Shown here: in pieces, positions 44,647-54,777 of the stretch
How the letters are laid out: every line of letters begins with the position of its first letter
Position numbering within the stretch: the stretch's first letter is position 1
Translations under genes and position numbers: made by a program
Origin: Bacteroides thetaiotaomicron VPI-5482
GTDB taxonomy: Bacteria > Bacteroidota > Bacteroidia > Bacteroidales > Bacteroidaceae
Reading direction: 5' to 3'
Length of the DNA: 64,000 nt
Assembly: GCF_000011065.1 (NCBI RefSeq)
Contig: NC_004663.1
Span: 1 to 64,000 of the forward strand
Notes under the pieces: generated by a model
Databases searched by the model: none
Seen by the model: only the letters and a program-made list of their open reading frames with translations
What the model was told of the DNA's origin: nothing

Positions 44647-45582
44647 ATGACTTCCGTATTGAATTCATTTTGGCTGGGTATCAAAGTGCCTTTGCGAAAA
44701 GCGGTGTATTGGCTTCAATATAATTTGTTGAAGCGGAAAAGGAATGCTTTCAATATCCTTATGGCTGAGGAAACCATCGACTATATCGTTAAACACGAAT
44801 GTTCCGTTTGCCGATATGGTGACGGAGAAATTGACATGATCACTTGTCTGAAAGAGGGGTTTGATGAAAGTCGTAAAAGTGATTTCCAAACATACGATGA
44901 AAAATTAGCATGGCGTTTAAAGCAAATTTTGGGAAACGGATCGGACGAAGAGCTGAATTTGATAGTGTGCATTCCCTATGTATGGAAAAGCCATCGAAGC
45001 CTCTCTTTTACAGCCAGACGGTTCATCGAGCGGAGCTTTGTAAATAACCGGGAAATGATATTTGCTTCCATTCATCCTACACGACTCTATGGAGACTCCT
45101 ATTTTACCCGGTTCTATATAGACGCTCGTAATAAAAAAAAGAAGGGGAGCTATATACAGCATTGCCGCCAAATATGGCAGGGACGCGATCTCTGCATCAT
45201 AGAAGGTGAACAGAGCCGGTTAGGTGTCGGCAATGACTTGTTCGATAATGCTCAGAGTATAGAACGCATACTTTGCCCGGCATTGGATGCTTTTGCCAAG
45301 TATGATGAAATAATGAAGGCAGCTTGTACCGTGAATAAGGCAAAACTCGTTTTGATTGCTTTAGGACATACCGCTACGGTTCTGGCATATGATTTAGCTG
45401 AAGTGGGATACCAGGCTATTGATATTGGGCACATTGACATCGAGTATGAATGGTTTCTGATGAGAGCGCCCAAAAAAGTACCTGTCCCGCATAAATACGT
45501 GAATGAAGTGCCGGAAGGCAGACAATTTTCGGAGGAGCGGAACAAGGAGTATCTTTCTCAGATAATATACAGTGTGAAATAG
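44647..45582 (+). CDS. GT-D-fold glycosyltransferase (SP_1767/DUF1792 type)
   Basis: 311 residues from ATG 44647 (the frame extends upstream over the end of the previous gene without a better start). The GT-D hallmark CSVCRYGDGEIDMI (R-x-G-D-G-E) lies at ~49-62; later motifs FASIHPTRLYGDSYFTRFY and LCIIEGEQSRLGVGNDLFD fit the family. GT-D enzymes act on glucose or similar sugars in surface glycans. Starts 9 bp after the frameshifted GT2. Confidence 0.82.
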   Translation: MTSVLNSFWLGIKVPLRKAVYWLQYNLLKRKRNAFNILMAEETIDYIVKHECSVCRYGDGEIDMITCLKEGFDESRKSDFQTYDEKLAWRLKQILGNGSDEELNLIVCIPYVWKSHRSLSFTARRFIERSFVNNREMIFASIHPTRLYGDSYFTRFYIDARNKKKKGSYIQHCRQIWQGRDLCIIEGEQSRLGVGNDLFDNAQSIERILCPALDAFAKYDEIMKAACTVNKAKLVLIALGHTATVLAYDLAEVGYQAIDIGHIDIEYEWFLMRAPKKVPVPHKYVNEVPEGRQFSEERNKEYLSQIIYSVK

Positions 45583-45584
45583 AG

Positions 45585-46565
45585 ATGAAAGAAATGTTGC
45601 AGGGTAAAGTTTCGGTTATTGTTCCGGCCTACAATGCTGCTCGGTTATTGGAGCGTTGTGTACGAAGCATAACGGGTCAGACATATCCGGCTTTGGAGGT
45701 GATAGTTGTGGATGACGGCAGCAAGGATGATACGGGTAAGATAGCAGATCAACTCGCAGCGGAGGATAGTCGTATCCGGGTGGTTCATAAAACCAATGGT
45801 GGAGTAAGTGCTGCCCGTAACGATGCATTGAAATTAGTAGAGGGGGAATGGATTACTTTCGTGGATTCCGACGATTATCTGGAACCGGATTTCCTGCGAT
45901 CCCTACTTGACGGTGAAGTTGCGGATTTGGTGATAGGTGGTTATCATACGGTAGGGGCCAATGAAATACCAAGTGCAAATTATCCGACTGACACAGCTCA
46001 TTCTCCGGAAGCTATTAAGAGAGCATTGGAAGCCCGGCTTACTGATATGACGTTTTTGTGTCCGTGGGGGAAGCTGTTCCGCACTTCTCTGGTACGGTCG
46101 TTAAGGCTGATTTTCAATACGGAGATGAAGGTGGGCGAAGATGTGGTATTCGTGTGGAGTTATTTGGCTCATTGTTCTTCATTGGCTTTCAAACAGGGAC
46201 AGGGATACGACTATTATACTGAGCCGGGAGCGGATTTCAAGTATGCGTTGGATGAAACTGTTTCTTTGCAGACCATTGAACGGATTTTGGGTGTATTGGA
46301 CGGATTGAAACGGAACTTCGGCATGGATACAGAGCATGCCCGTTGTCATGTCCTGAACTATTATATATGGTTGTTCAAACTTTATGTAAATCGTAATTAT
46401 CTACTAAGGGATTTAGCGCGGATGAAGAATTTTTTTTACTATCCGTTGATACTCGATTATTATAAAACTTACCGCCGGACATCTAAAGACAAATTGTTAG
46501 TGTACTTGCTTTTGAAATTGCGGTTGTCCGGTGTCCTGTATCTAATGATAAAGCTTTATTATTAA
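45585..46565 (+). CDS. Glycosyltransferase family 2
   Basis: 326 residues. GKVSVIVPAYNAARLLERCV, VIVVDDGSKDDTGKIADQL, NGGVSAARNDALKLVEGEWITFVDSDDYL (D-S-D) and the acceptor-side MKVGEDVVFVWSY. Starts 3 bp after the GT-D gene and overlaps the next GT2 by one base (TAATG). Confidence 0.88.
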   Translation: MKEMLQGKVSVIVPAYNAARLLERCVRSITGQTYPALEVIVVDDGSKDDTGKIADQLAAEDSRIRVVHKTNGGVSAARNDALKLVEGEWITFVDSDDYLEPDFLRSLLDGEVADLVIGGYHTVGANEIPSANYPTDTAHSPEAIKRALEARLTDMTFLCPWGKLFRTSLVRSLRLIFNTEMKVGEDVVFVWSYLAHCSSLAFKQGQGYDYYTEPGADFKYALDETVSLQTIERILGVLDGLKRNFGMDTEHARCHVLNYYIWLFKLYVNRNYLLRDLARMKNFFYYPLILDYYKTYRRTSKDKLLVYLLLKLRLSGVLYLMIKLYY

Positions 46566-47545
46566 TGGTTGTTAGTATCATCACACCACTTTACAAGGTA
46601 GAGGACTTCATTGCACGATGTGCCGATTCGCTTTTCCGACAAAGTTATACGGAGATAGAATATATATTCGTAGATGATTGTAGCTCGGACAGGAGTGTAG
46701 AGGTGCTCTTGCAGGTGGCCGAACGCTATCCGCAACTTCAGCAACAAATCAGAATACTTCATCACGAGTCTAATCGTGGTGTAGCTGCTGCACGGGAAAC
46801 AGGGTTGGCTGCCGCAACGGGAGAGTATGTGTATTGGGTGGATGCGGACGATTGGATAGAGCCGGATGCGATAGAGAAGATGGTGGTGCGATCGGAACAG
46901 GGGCAGAAGGATATTATAGCTTGCGGGTGGTATCTCTGTTTTAGGCAAAATGAGCGGCGAATGCCCATGCCTTGTTATGCTGATGCAGAAACAGCTCTGA
47001 GAGGAATGTTATCAGGAACGATGCGTTGGAACTTGTGGCTCTATATGATAAAACGTGACTTGTATTTAATGAATGATATTCATTTCATGGAAGGGGAAAA
47101 TGTAGGGGAAGATATGCTGGTACTTATTAAATTATTCTCACATGCGAAGAGTATTGGATTCGTAAAAGACGCATTCTATCATTATGTAAAACAAAACGAG
47201 AATAGCCTCACCAGGCTTAGTCCTGAACAACAGATGAAACGTCAAATGCGTAACTTGCAGGCTGCGACGGACTATCTGGTCACCCATTTTATCGGGAAGT
47301 ATGAAAAGGAAATCAACTTCTTCAAGCTCAATGCCAAGATGCCGCTACTCATCAGTAACGATAAAAACTCTTATCGGACATGGACGGCCTGTTTCCCCGA
47401 AGCCAACAAATACATTATGGCGAACAAAAGGCAGACCCTGCGTATGCGATTGGTGCAACTGATGGCTGCGAAAAGGCAGTTTTGGCTGGTGGAACTTTAT
47501 TACCAGCTGGTATTTAAATTTGTTTACGGAATACTATACAAATGA
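46565..47545 (+). CDS. Glycosyltransferase family 2
   Basis: 326 residues. VSIITPLYKVEDFIARCADSL, IFVDDCSSDRSVEVL, NRGVAAARETGLAAATGEYVYWVDADDWI (D-A-D), then GENVGEDMLVLIKLF. Closest in layout to WcaA-like enzymes. ATGA overlap with the polymerase gene downstream. Confidence 0.88.
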   Translation: MVVSIITPLYKVEDFIARCADSLFRQSYTEIEYIFVDDCSSDRSVEVLLQVAERYPQLQQQIRILHHESNRGVAAARETGLAAATGEYVYWVDADDWIEPDAIEKMVVRSEQGQKDIIACGWYLCFRQNERRMPMPCYADAETALRGMLSGTMRWNLWLYMIKRDLYLMNDIHFMEGENVGEDMLVLIKLFSHAKSIGFVKDAFYHYVKQNENSLTRLSPEQQMKRQMRNLQAATDYLVTHFIGKYEKEINFFKLNAKMPLLISNDKNSYRTWTACFPEANKYIMANKRQTLRMRLVQLMAAKRQFWLVELYYQLVFKFVYGILYK

Positions 47546-48834
47546 TTCATTTTATAGCTATTATATTAACGGGGATTGCCTGTTCCTTGTATATGTTCCC
47601 GTTTTCATTTACTTTCTTACCGGTTGGTAATACTAAGATTTATTTGGCGGTGTGCGGGTTGGTATTGTTTTTTCTGAATCAGATCCGTAACAGGCAACAA
47701 GTGTCCAGCCATTTCATGGTGACGGTTTCCCTGGCTGCTTTTGTCGTATCGCTGATCTGCATTGTGTCGCTGTTATACAACGAGACCAATGATACCACCT
47801 ATGCAATCTATATCATACAGATGTGGGTATGGACAGGTGGAGCCTATTTCGTTACTCGATGTATGAAGTCAGTGCATGGCAACGTGACGGTAGAATTGAT
47901 AGCGTTTTATGTTGTAGGTGTTTGCGCCATTCAATGTTTTTTTGCCTTGATGAATGAGTTCATTCCGGTATTTAAAGGATGGGTGGACACATACGTGGAA
48001 CAGGAAACGGCTAACTTGAACAGATTGGATCGTATGTATGGAATAGGAGCTTCCTTGGACACAGGAGGTAGCCGGTTTGCTTGTGCGTTGATATTGCTAT
48101 CGCATATATTGATGAGATATGCGAATAAAAACAATGGACGGATTATTCTGTTAGCATTCTTATTTATTTTCATATTTATTACGGGTAATATGGTGGCCCG
48201 TACTACTTTAGCAGGAGGCATAATTGCCATTCTGTATCTATTATATTGTCTGAGAGAAGGGATTAACGGTTCTGCTCAAAAGGTTTTTTTGTTATTTGCA
48301 GCTGTGTTGGCAGTAACAATTCCTATTCTTACTTCTTTATACTATTCTTCTGTGGAAGTCAAGGATATGTTTCGCTTTGCCTTTGAGGCATTCTTTAACT
48401 TGTCGGAAAAAGGTAGCATCAAGACCGGTTCAACAAATGACTTACTGTTGATGTGGCAACAGGTTCCGCAAGAGTTAAGGACATGGATTATCGGTGACGG
48501 TTATTTCCTTTCTCCACATTTTACAAATCCTTATTATACCGGGTATTTGTATGGGGCATACCACATGGGCACGGACGTGGGGTATCTTCGTTTTATATTT
48601 TATTTTGGCATAACGGGATTATTGGCTTTTGCCTATTTCTTTGTGTTGTGCACACGCGAATGTCGTAAAAAATATCCGGCACATAAGGTGTTATTCATAC
48701 TCCTGCTGGTGATGAATTATGTATTGTGGATAAAAGTGGCTACCGATCTCTTCTTTATTTATGCTCTGTTCTTGGTGGCAGATGATTCTATGGCAGAAGA
48801 AGATGAATGTTCAACAGTCAGACAGGTTGCATAA
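47542..48834 (+). CDS. wzy: Wzy-type polysaccharide polymerase
   Basis: 430 residues with about eleven hydrophobic helices and a long periplasmic loop near residues 285-350 containing GTDVGYLRFIFYFGITGLL, typical of O-antigen/capsule polymerases. It joins lipid-linked repeat units in the periplasm. Sequence identity in this family is low, so the call rests on topology, the late loop and position between glycosyltransferases in a locus that has Wzx, Wza and Wzc. Confidence 0.8.
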   Translation: MIHFIAIILTGIACSLYMFPFSFTFLPVGNTKIYLAVCGLVLFFLNQIRNRQQVSSHFMVTVSLAAFVVSLICIVSLLYNETNDTTYAIYIIQMWVWTGGAYFVTRCMKSVHGNVTVELIAFYVVGVCAIQCFFALMNEFIPVFKGWVDTYVEQETANLNRLDRMYGIGASLDTGGSRFACALILLSHILMRYANKNNGRIILLAFLFIFIFITGNMVARTTLAGGIIAILYLLYCLREGINGSAQKVFLLFAAVLAVTIPILTSLYYSSVEVKDMFRFAFEAFFNLSEKGSIKTGSTNDLLLMWQQVPQELRTWIIGDGYFLSPHFTNPYYTGYLYGAYHMGTDVGYLRFIFYFGITGLLAFAYFFVLCTRECRKKYPAHKVLFILLLVMNYVLWIKVATDLFFIYALFLVADDSMAEEDECSTVRQVA

Positions 48835-49958
48835 TGAGAATCGTATATTGCATATCCGGCACCTGCAATTCCGGTGGTATGGAGCGTGTATTGAGTAACA
48901 AAGCCAATTATCTGGCAGCACATGGTTATGAAGTAACCATTGTGACCACAGACCAGAGGGGACGCAGACCTTTTTTTGCTTTGGATGGGCGGATTGAGTG
49001 TGTGGATCTGGATGTGAACTATGAGACCAACAACGGAAAATCCTTTTTCAATAAGTTGGTTCATTATCCGTTCAAGCAACTCAAACATAAACGTCGTCTG
49101 ACAAAGGTATTGAATCTCATCAAACCGGATATTACTGTTTCCATGTTTTGTAACGATGTCGCTTTTTTGCCTTCCATCCAGGATGGAAGCAAGAAAGTGC
49201 TTGAGGTGCATTTCTCCCGCTTCAAGCGTTTGCAGTACGACCGCAAAGGACTTTGGAGGCTGGCTGATAAATGGAGAAACCGGAATGAGCAGAGGCAAGT
49301 GGCTTGTTTTGATAAATTTGTGGTTCTCACGCATGAGGATAAGGATTATTGGGAAGGGCATGCAAATATAGAGGTTATTCCTAATGCACAGACATTTGCG
49401 TGTGATGTTCCCGCCGCTTTGGAGAGTAAAACGGTGGTGGCAGTAGGCCGTTACACCTATCAGAAAGGGTTCGATATGCTGTTGCGAGCATGGAGACGGG
49501 TGTGCGACTCAATCGATGATTGGCAGCTGCATATTGTGGGTGAAGGGGAAATGAAAGAAAGCCTGCAACAGCAAATTTTAGATTTATCGTTGGAAGATCG
49601 TGTCGAGCTATGTCCTGCCACCAGCGATATTCAAAGCGTTTATCGGGAAGCTTCCGTGCTAGTTCTGTCGTCCCGTTACGAGGGCTTTGGTATGGTATTG
49701 CTCGAAGCGCAGACCGCAGGTGTACCTACGGTCAGCTTTGATTGCAAGTGCGGCCCTTCCGATATTGTTGCCGACGGAGTAACCGGTTATTTGGTGCCGG
49801 CAAATGACATACCGGCTTTGGCAGAGAAACTGCTTGTATTAATGCGTGATGAAACCTTGCGCAAACAGATGGGACGTAATGCTTTTGCCGACGCATCCCG
49901 CTTTTCGGAAAAGGCTGTCATGCAACGATGGACGGATTTATTTGAAAACTTCCGGTAA
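48834..49958 (+). CDS. Glycosyltransferase family 4
   Basis: 374 residues from ATG 48834 (TAATG overlap with wzy). GT-B fold: ISGTCNSGGMERVLSNKANYLAAHGYEV at the acceptor domain; donor domain VAVGRYTYQKGFDMLLRAW, and E-x7-E motif SRYEGFGMVLLEAQTAGVPTVSF. A retaining transferase for the capsule repeat. Confidence 0.9.
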   Translation: MRIVYCISGTCNSGGMERVLSNKANYLAAHGYEVTIVTTDQRGRRPFFALDGRIECVDLDVNYETNNGKSFFNKLVHYPFKQLKHKRRLTKVLNLIKPDITVSMFCNDVAFLPSIQDGSKKVLEVHFSRFKRLQYDRKGLWRLADKWRNRNEQRQVACFDKFVVLTHEDKDYWEGHANIEVIPNAQTFACDVPAALESKTVVAVGRYTYQKGFDMLLRAWRRVCDSIDDWQLHIVGEGEMKESLQQQILDLSLEDRVELCPATSDIQSVYREASVLVLSSRYEGFGMVLLEAQTAGVPTVSFDCKCGPSDIVADGVTGYLVPANDIPALAEKLLVLMRDETLRKQMGRNAFADASRFSEKAVMQRWTDLFENFR

Positions 49959-50010
49959 ATGTACAGTCCGTTACAACGAAAGTCTTTTATATTTTCTTTT
50001 TTATTCTAAT

Positions 50011-51132
50011 ATGGGAAACAATGCAAAACTCATAGTCGTGTCTGCTGTCGGATTGCGTCAGGGAGGTACTTTGACTATTCTGAAAGAGTGCCTGCAATAT
50101 CTTTCTACCTGTGTACGTGAGGGGCATGTACGTGTGATAGCCATTGTACACGACAGAAGGCTCGCGGAGTTCAACGGCATTGAGTATATTGAATTGCCGG
50201 ATGTCATCAAAAGTTGGACTCGCCGGTTATGGTGCGAATATATAACCATGCACCGCATTTCTCAACGATTACCCGGGATTGATTTATGGCTTTCACTGCA
50301 TGACACCACCCCTCGTGTGATAGCCAAACGACAGGCGGTCTATTGCCAGACTTCTTTTCCTTTTTATAAGCGGACGTGGCGTGATTTTTATTTCAACTAT
50401 AAGATAGCCCTATTTTCACTGTTCACCCGTTATGCTTACAGGATTAATGTTCACCGTAATCAGTATATGATAGTACAGCAGTCATGGCTAAGGGAGGGAC
50501 TTAGCAGGATGTTAGGCGTGGGCAAAGAGAAATTTATCGTAGCACCGCCCCGACGTATGGCAGTCAAAGTGGAAACGGAGAGCGTGAATTTGCCTTGTTT
50601 CACATTCCTATATGCTTCCGCACCGGACTGTCACAAGAATTTCGAGGTATTATGTCAGGCCGCCAGGCTTTTGGAGAAGGAAAAAGGAAAAGGCTGTTTT
50701 AAAGTGGTGGTCACGCTGTCCGGAAAAGAAAACCGTTATACCCGCTGGCTTTATAAAAACTGGCACGATGTGAACTCAATCGAGTTTGCCGGATATATGA
50801 ATAAGGAAAAGTTATATGGTTACTATCAGGCCGCACATTGTTTGGTACATGCTTCCAAAGTAGAAACCTGGGGCTTGCCGATTTCCGAATTCGGTGAAAC
50901 GGGCAAACCCATGTTACTTGCAGATCTTCCTTATGCTCATGCTACAGCTTCGGGCTTTCATGCCGTAGGCTACTTCAATGAACACAAACCGGAAGAATTG
51001 AAAAGACTTATGAAAGAAATGCTGGAGGGGGATCATAGGTCTCTATCATCCCAACCTTCGACTGCCATAAAGGGACTCTATGTGTGTTCATGGCGGGAAC
51101 TGTTTGAAAAATTACTGCCTGCTTCCATTTGA
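50011..51132 (+). CDS. Glycosyltransferase family 4-like
   Basis: 373 residues from ATG 50011; the frame is open further upstream into the previous gene but that part is a shadow. VSAVGLRQGGTLTILKECL (GG loop of a GT-B acceptor domain), then TFLYASAPDCHKNFEVLCQAARLL and VHASKVETWGLPISEFGETGKPMLLADLP with the E-x7-E type pair. Similar to Bacteroides capsule GTs. Confidence 0.85.
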   Translation: MGNNAKLIVVSAVGLRQGGTLTILKECLQYLSTCVREGHVRVIAIVHDRRLAEFNGIEYIELPDVIKSWTRRLWCEYITMHRISQRLPGIDLWLSLHDTTPRVIAKRQAVYCQTSFPFYKRTWRDFYFNYKIALFSLFTRYAYRINVHRNQYMIVQQSWLREGLSRMLGVGKEKFIVAPPRRMAVKVETESVNLPCFTFLYASAPDCHKNFEVLCQAARLLEKEKGKGCFKVVVTLSGKENRYTRWLYKNWHDVNSIEFAGYMNKEKLYGYYQAAHCLVHASKVETWGLPISEFGETGKPMLLADLPYAHATASGFHAVGYFNEHKPEELKRLMKEMLEGDHRSLSSQPSTAIKGLYVCSWRELFEKLLPASI

Positions 51133-51139
51133 ATCTGCT

Positions 51140-52255
51140 ATGAAAATTCTACATCTAGGAAAATTCTATCCGTTGAAAGGAGGAATGGAGAAAGCCATAC
51201 TGGATATTGTAAGAGGTATCTCAATGCAAGGCGTCACGTGTGACCTGTTATGTGTTTCAACAGAAAAAGCCGGTGTGTTTCCGTTAAATGAACACGCCCA
51301 TATTTATGCCATGCCTTCTGTTTGTAATGTCAATTCAGTGAGGATTTCCCCCTTATTGATACCCACACTCAGAAAGCTTTGCCCGAATTACGACATTATC
51401 CATATTCATTGCCCGAATCCTATGGCCAATCTGGCACTTTATCTGTCCGGTTACAGAGGTAAGGTCGTATTGCATTGGCATAGCGACATATTGAAACAGA
51501 AATATGCCCTGAAACTTTACAAGCCGTTACAGACATGGTTGATAAGGAGGGCGGATGTGATAATCGGCACGTCACCGGTATATCTAGAGAATTCACCGTT
51601 TTTGCGCGGAATGGAACACAAGTTCAGAATCGTTCCTTTGGGGTGTGAGGCCATAGTTCCGTCAGCAGATAGGGTTAGCGATATCAGAAAACAATATAAA
51701 GGGAAAAGAATCATATTTGCTTTAGGACGTCTGATTGCCTACAAGGGGTTCCGCTTTCTTATAGAGGCCGCTAGGTATTTGGATGACGGTTATGTTGTGT
51801 TGATCGGTGGTACCGGGCCTCTATACAACAAATTATTGAAACAGATAAATGAGGAGAATCTTCAAGGGAAAGTTTGCCTTTTAGGATATGTTACCGATGA
51901 TGAAGTGGCGCAATATTATGGTGCCTGTGACGTGTTCTGCCTGAGTTCCGTATGGAAAACCGAAGCGTTCGGTTTGGTACAGATCGAAGCCATGTCGTGT
52001 GGTAAGCCTGTGGTGGCGACCAATATAGAAGGTTCGGGAGTTCCCTGGGTGAATAGAAATGGATATTCCGGCCTTAATGTGGAACCGGAGAATCCGGAAG
52101 CCTTGGCAAAAGCCATTATGAAGATTACAAGCTCGGAAGAGGCATACCGCACTTATTCCCGTCAGGCACGTGCACATTATAACAAGATGTTCGTCAAGGA
52201 ACGTATGTTGGCCGGATATGAACAAGTGTACGCTTCCCTGTATCATGAAAAGTAA
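51140..52255 (+). CDS. Glycosyltransferase family 4
   Basis: 371 residues from ATG 51140. LHLGKFYPLKGGMEKAILDI, IIHIHCPNPMANLALYLSG, VVLHWHSDI, then IIFALGRLIAYKGFRFLIEAA and SVWKTEAFGLVQIEAMSCGKPVVATNIEGSG (E-x7-E). A typical WbaZ/mannosyltransferase-like GT-B enzyme. Confidence 0.9.
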   Translation: MKILHLGKFYPLKGGMEKAILDIVRGISMQGVTCDLLCVSTEKAGVFPLNEHAHIYAMPSVCNVNSVRISPLLIPTLRKLCPNYDIIHIHCPNPMANLALYLSGYRGKVVLHWHSDILKQKYALKLYKPLQTWLIRRADVIIGTSPVYLENSPFLRGMEHKFRIVPLGCEAIVPSADRVSDIRKQYKGKRIIFALGRLIAYKGFRFLIEAARYLDDGYVVLIGGTGPLYNKLLKQINEENLQGKVCLLGYVTDDEVAQYYGACDVFCLSSVWKTEAFGLVQIEAMSCGKPVVATNIEGSGVPWVNRNGYSGLNVEPENPEALAKAIMKITSSEEAYRTYSRQARAHYNKMFVKERMLAGYEQVYASLYHEK

Positions 52256-52275
52256 ACTCTAAAATCTAAAGATAT

Positions 52276-53298
52276 ATGTTTATAGAACGATTAGTTGCAT
52301 TGTTGTTACTGTTTGCCGGTGAATTCGCTTATCTGAGAATTGCGGACAGATTCAACATCATAGACCGTCCCAACCAACGCAGCTCACACAAGAAGAACGT
52401 ATTACGGGGAGGAGGTATCATCTTTCTGTTAGGAGTCTGGATGTATGCCTTTCTGAATACGACCGGTTATCCTCTGTTCATAGGAGGAATGACCTTGATT
52501 GCGAGTGTGGCTTTTATAGACGATGTATGTTCCCTGTCTCCCAGGTTTCGCTTTTTCGTCCAGTTTGTGGCAATGTTCCTGCTATTACAGGAAGCCGGAA
52601 TGCTTGTAGAAAACAAGGTTTGGTTTTTACTGCCTACCATGATACTGGGTGTTTGCATCATCAATGCCTACAACTTCATGGACGGAATCAACGGTATGAC
52701 CGGAGCATTCAGTCTGATGGTATTGTTCACTTTCTGGCTGCTCAACAGGGAAATGGCTTTCATAGATGCCACATTGATAGAATTGCTGATGATATCCGCT
52801 TTGGTATTCTGCTTCTTTAATTTCAGGAACCAGGCCATCTGTTTTGCGGGTGATGTCGGTTCTGTAGGAATGGCGTATTGTGTAATCTTTATTTTGCTGA
52901 AACTGGTGCTTTTCACCGGGAATGTCACTTATCTGTTATTTCTGGTGGTATACGGTATTGACACGGTGTTGACGATTTTCCATCGTTTGCTGTTGCACGA
53001 AAACCTGCTTCAGCCGCACCGCAAGCACCTGTTTCAGTTGTTGGCTAATGAAGGGGGACATTCACATGTGACAGTCTCTATTACTTATGTGCTTTTGCAA
53101 TTGGCCATATCGTTAGGCTATATATACCTGCCGATTGACAAGTGGCTGTACTCCGTAATTGTTACCATCGGTTTGGTTACGGCATATCTGATTATAGAAC
53201 GAAAATTATATCCGAAACATAAGGAGTATCTTAAATCATTGTCATGTGCAGTTATGGATGAAGGGTACTCAGAAAAATGCTTGCGTAATGAAAATTAA
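52276..53298 (+). CDS. WecA/WbpL-type phospho-glycosyltransferase
   Basis: 340 residues, about ten membrane helices. MraY/WecA motifs: DRPNQRSSHKKNVLRGGG, FIDDVCSLSPRFRFFVQF (DD), INAYNFMDGINGMTG, FAGDVGSVGMAY and the cytosolic HRLLLHENLLQPHRKHLFQLL (HxH-type loop). It transfers a HexNAc-phosphate to undecaprenyl phosphate, the first step of the repeat unit, even though it stands last among the glycosyltransferases. It overlaps the PqqD-like gene by 11 bp. Confidence 0.9.
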   Translation: MFIERLVALLLLFAGEFAYLRIADRFNIIDRPNQRSSHKKNVLRGGGIIFLLGVWMYAFLNTTGYPLFIGGMTLIASVAFIDDVCSLSPRFRFFVQFVAMFLLLQEAGMLVENKVWFLLPTMILGVCIINAYNFMDGINGMTGAFSLMVLFTFWLLNREMAFIDATLIELLMISALVFCFFNFRNQAICFAGDVGSVGMAYCVIFILLKLVLFTGNVTYLLFLVVYGIDTVLTIFHRLLLHENLLQPHRKHLFQLLANEGGHSHVTVSITYVLLQLAISLGYIYLPIDKWLYSVIVTIGLVTAYLIIERKLYPKHKEYLKSLSCAVMDEGYSEKCLRNEN

Positions 53299-53575
53299 AT
53301 CAAACCTGAAACTCCGCAGGATAGGCAACCGCCACATGATTGTGGAAGTCTCCGACAGTTGCGTGAACCTGACGAACGTGTACAGCTTGAACGGGACCGC
53401 CGCCCGGCTCTGGGAGATGGTCTGCAACGGGGAAGGCCGTACAGCGGGGGAACTGGCGGAGGGACTCTGCAAGACGTATGATGTGGAATACGGGCGCGCC
53501 CTGCGCGATGTGGAACGCCAGATAGAGGAATGGGAGAAGATGGGGCTGCTGTCCCGGCGGGGCACCGGCGATTGA
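53288..53575 (+). CDS. PqqD-like peptide-binding protein
   Basis: 95 residues from ATG 53288. PqqD/RRE pattern: NRHMIVEVSDSCVNLTNVYSLNGTAARLWEM, given here as residues ~10-40, then LAEGLCKTYDVEYGRALRDVERQIEEWEKMGLL: strands followed by three helices of a winged-helix fold. PqqD domains bind the leader of a peptide precursor and bring it to a modifying enzyme. GC jumps here from ~45% to ~60% and stays high to ~58.9 kb, so this part was acquired separately. It starts inside the wecA-like gene, so it is expressed with the capsule operon. Confidence 0.8.
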   Translation: MKIKSNLKLRRIGNRHMIVEVSDSCVNLTNVYSLNGTAARLWEMVCNGEGRTAGELAEGLCKTYDVEYGRALRDVERQIEEWEKMGLLSRRGTGD

Positions 53576-53646
53576 ATGCTTACACTGAAAGGACAAAGGC
53601 ATCTTGTGATCCCTTACCGGAGTGCCTGCTTTAGAAAACGGATTCC

Positions 53647-54777
53647 ATGGAGCTTTCTTCGGAACATAAGGCGTTGTTCAGCCTGCTGCGTGCGGGGCTG
53701 TGGGAGAGGGAGCCGGACGACCTGTCACCCTTCCCGCTTACGGACGCGCAGTGGTGGAACGTGTACCGGATGGCGGTGCGCCAGACCGTGACGGGCATTG
53801 TCTGCCGCGGCCTGCACCACCTGCCGGAAGCGCTGCTGCCCGGCGACGCCCTGATGATACGTTGGGTGGCGGAGACCGACCGCATCGAGCGGAAGAACAG
53901 GAGGATGGACGCGGTGGTATGCCTGCTGGCGCAACGGATGGGCCGTAACGGCCTGCATCCCGTACTGCTGAAAGGCCAGGGCGTGGCCGCCTTCTATGAA
54001 CATCCGCTGACGCGCGAATGCGGGGACATCGACCTCTGTTTCCTTTCGGAAGAGGAGGAACGGGAAGCCGCGGAGCTGATGCGCCGGGTCGGGTGCCGGA
54101 CGGAGAAACAGCCGGACGGAAGCAACTGTTACAGCTGGCAGGGAGTGGAGGTGGAACACCATACCCGGCTGTTCGACCTTCATAACCCGTTGCTGAAAGT
54201 CTACCTTTCCGCACTGGTCAGGGAACACGGGTTCACGGAGTTCCGTCCGGGCGGAAGGGACGGGCTGCCGGAGGGCAACCAGTCCGGGGAGTTCCCAGCG
54301 ACAATCTCCGTGCCGTCGCCCCTGCCGAACCTGCTGTTGCTGAACGCCCACCTCCTGAAACACCTGCTGGGGCACGGTGTCGGCCTTCGGCAGTTCTGCG
54401 ACATGGCGCGGGCCTACCACACCCTGTGCGGAAGCTACTCCCCCGAGGGTCTGGAAGCCGTTTACAGGCGGACCGGCTTGCTCAGGTGGAGCGCGCAGCT
54501 CCATACATTCCTGACGGAATACCTCGGGCTGCATCGCGCCGAACTTCCTTATGCGGATACGGATGCATGTTCCTCTCCCGAACTGCTGCGCATCGTGCTG
54601 GAGGGAGGGAACTTCGGACAGTACGGCGGCACCAAGGGCAAGGCTTCCCAGGCAAGGTGGGAAAGGAAACTGCGTACCTTCCTCTCCTTCTGGAAACACC
54701 GCGGCTTCTCCAGCGCCTACGCCCGCAAGGAGGCGTTCTGGATTTCGGTAAGACTGATAATAGGAAACCTCAGATGA
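53647..54777 (+). CDS. Nucleotidyltransferase-fold protein (NTP_transf_5 type)
   Basis: 376 residues. LLKGQGVAAFYEHPLTRECGDIDLCF (about 112-137) is the GxD-x-D metal site of this family, followed by EVEHHTRLFD and LLLLNAHLLKHLLGHGVGLRQFCDMA. Such proteins accompany PqqD and HPr-kinase-like genes in lasso-peptide (paeninodin-type) clusters and in Bacteroides surface-polymer loci. The substrate is not known. ATGA overlap with the kinase-like gene. Confidence 0.78.
   Translation: MELSSEHKALFSLLRAGLWEREPDDLSPFPLTDAQWWNVYRMAVRQTVTGIVCRGLHHLPEALLPGDALMIRWVAETDRIERKNRRMDAVVCLLAQRMGRNGLHPVLLKGQGVAAFYEHPLTRECGDIDLCFLSEEEEREAAELMRRVGCRTEKQPDGSNCYSWQGVEVEHHTRLFDLHNPLLKVYLSALVREHGFTEFRPGGRDGLPEGNQSGEFPATISVPSPLPNLLLLNAHLLKHLLGHGVGLRQFCDMARAYHTLCGSYSPEGLEAVYRRTGLLRWSAQLHTFLTEYLGLHRAELPYADTDACSSPELLRIVLEGGNFGQYGGTKGKASQARWERKLRTFLSFWKHRGFSSAYARKEAFWISVRLIIGNLR

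Noticed and set aside
53576..53791. ORF of 71 codons between the PqqD-like and nucleotidyltransferase genes
   Set aside because: It overlaps the start of the well-supported nucleotidyltransferase by ~145 bp in another frame and has an Arg/Cys-rich composition typical of a shadow; considered as a peptide precursor but not supported.
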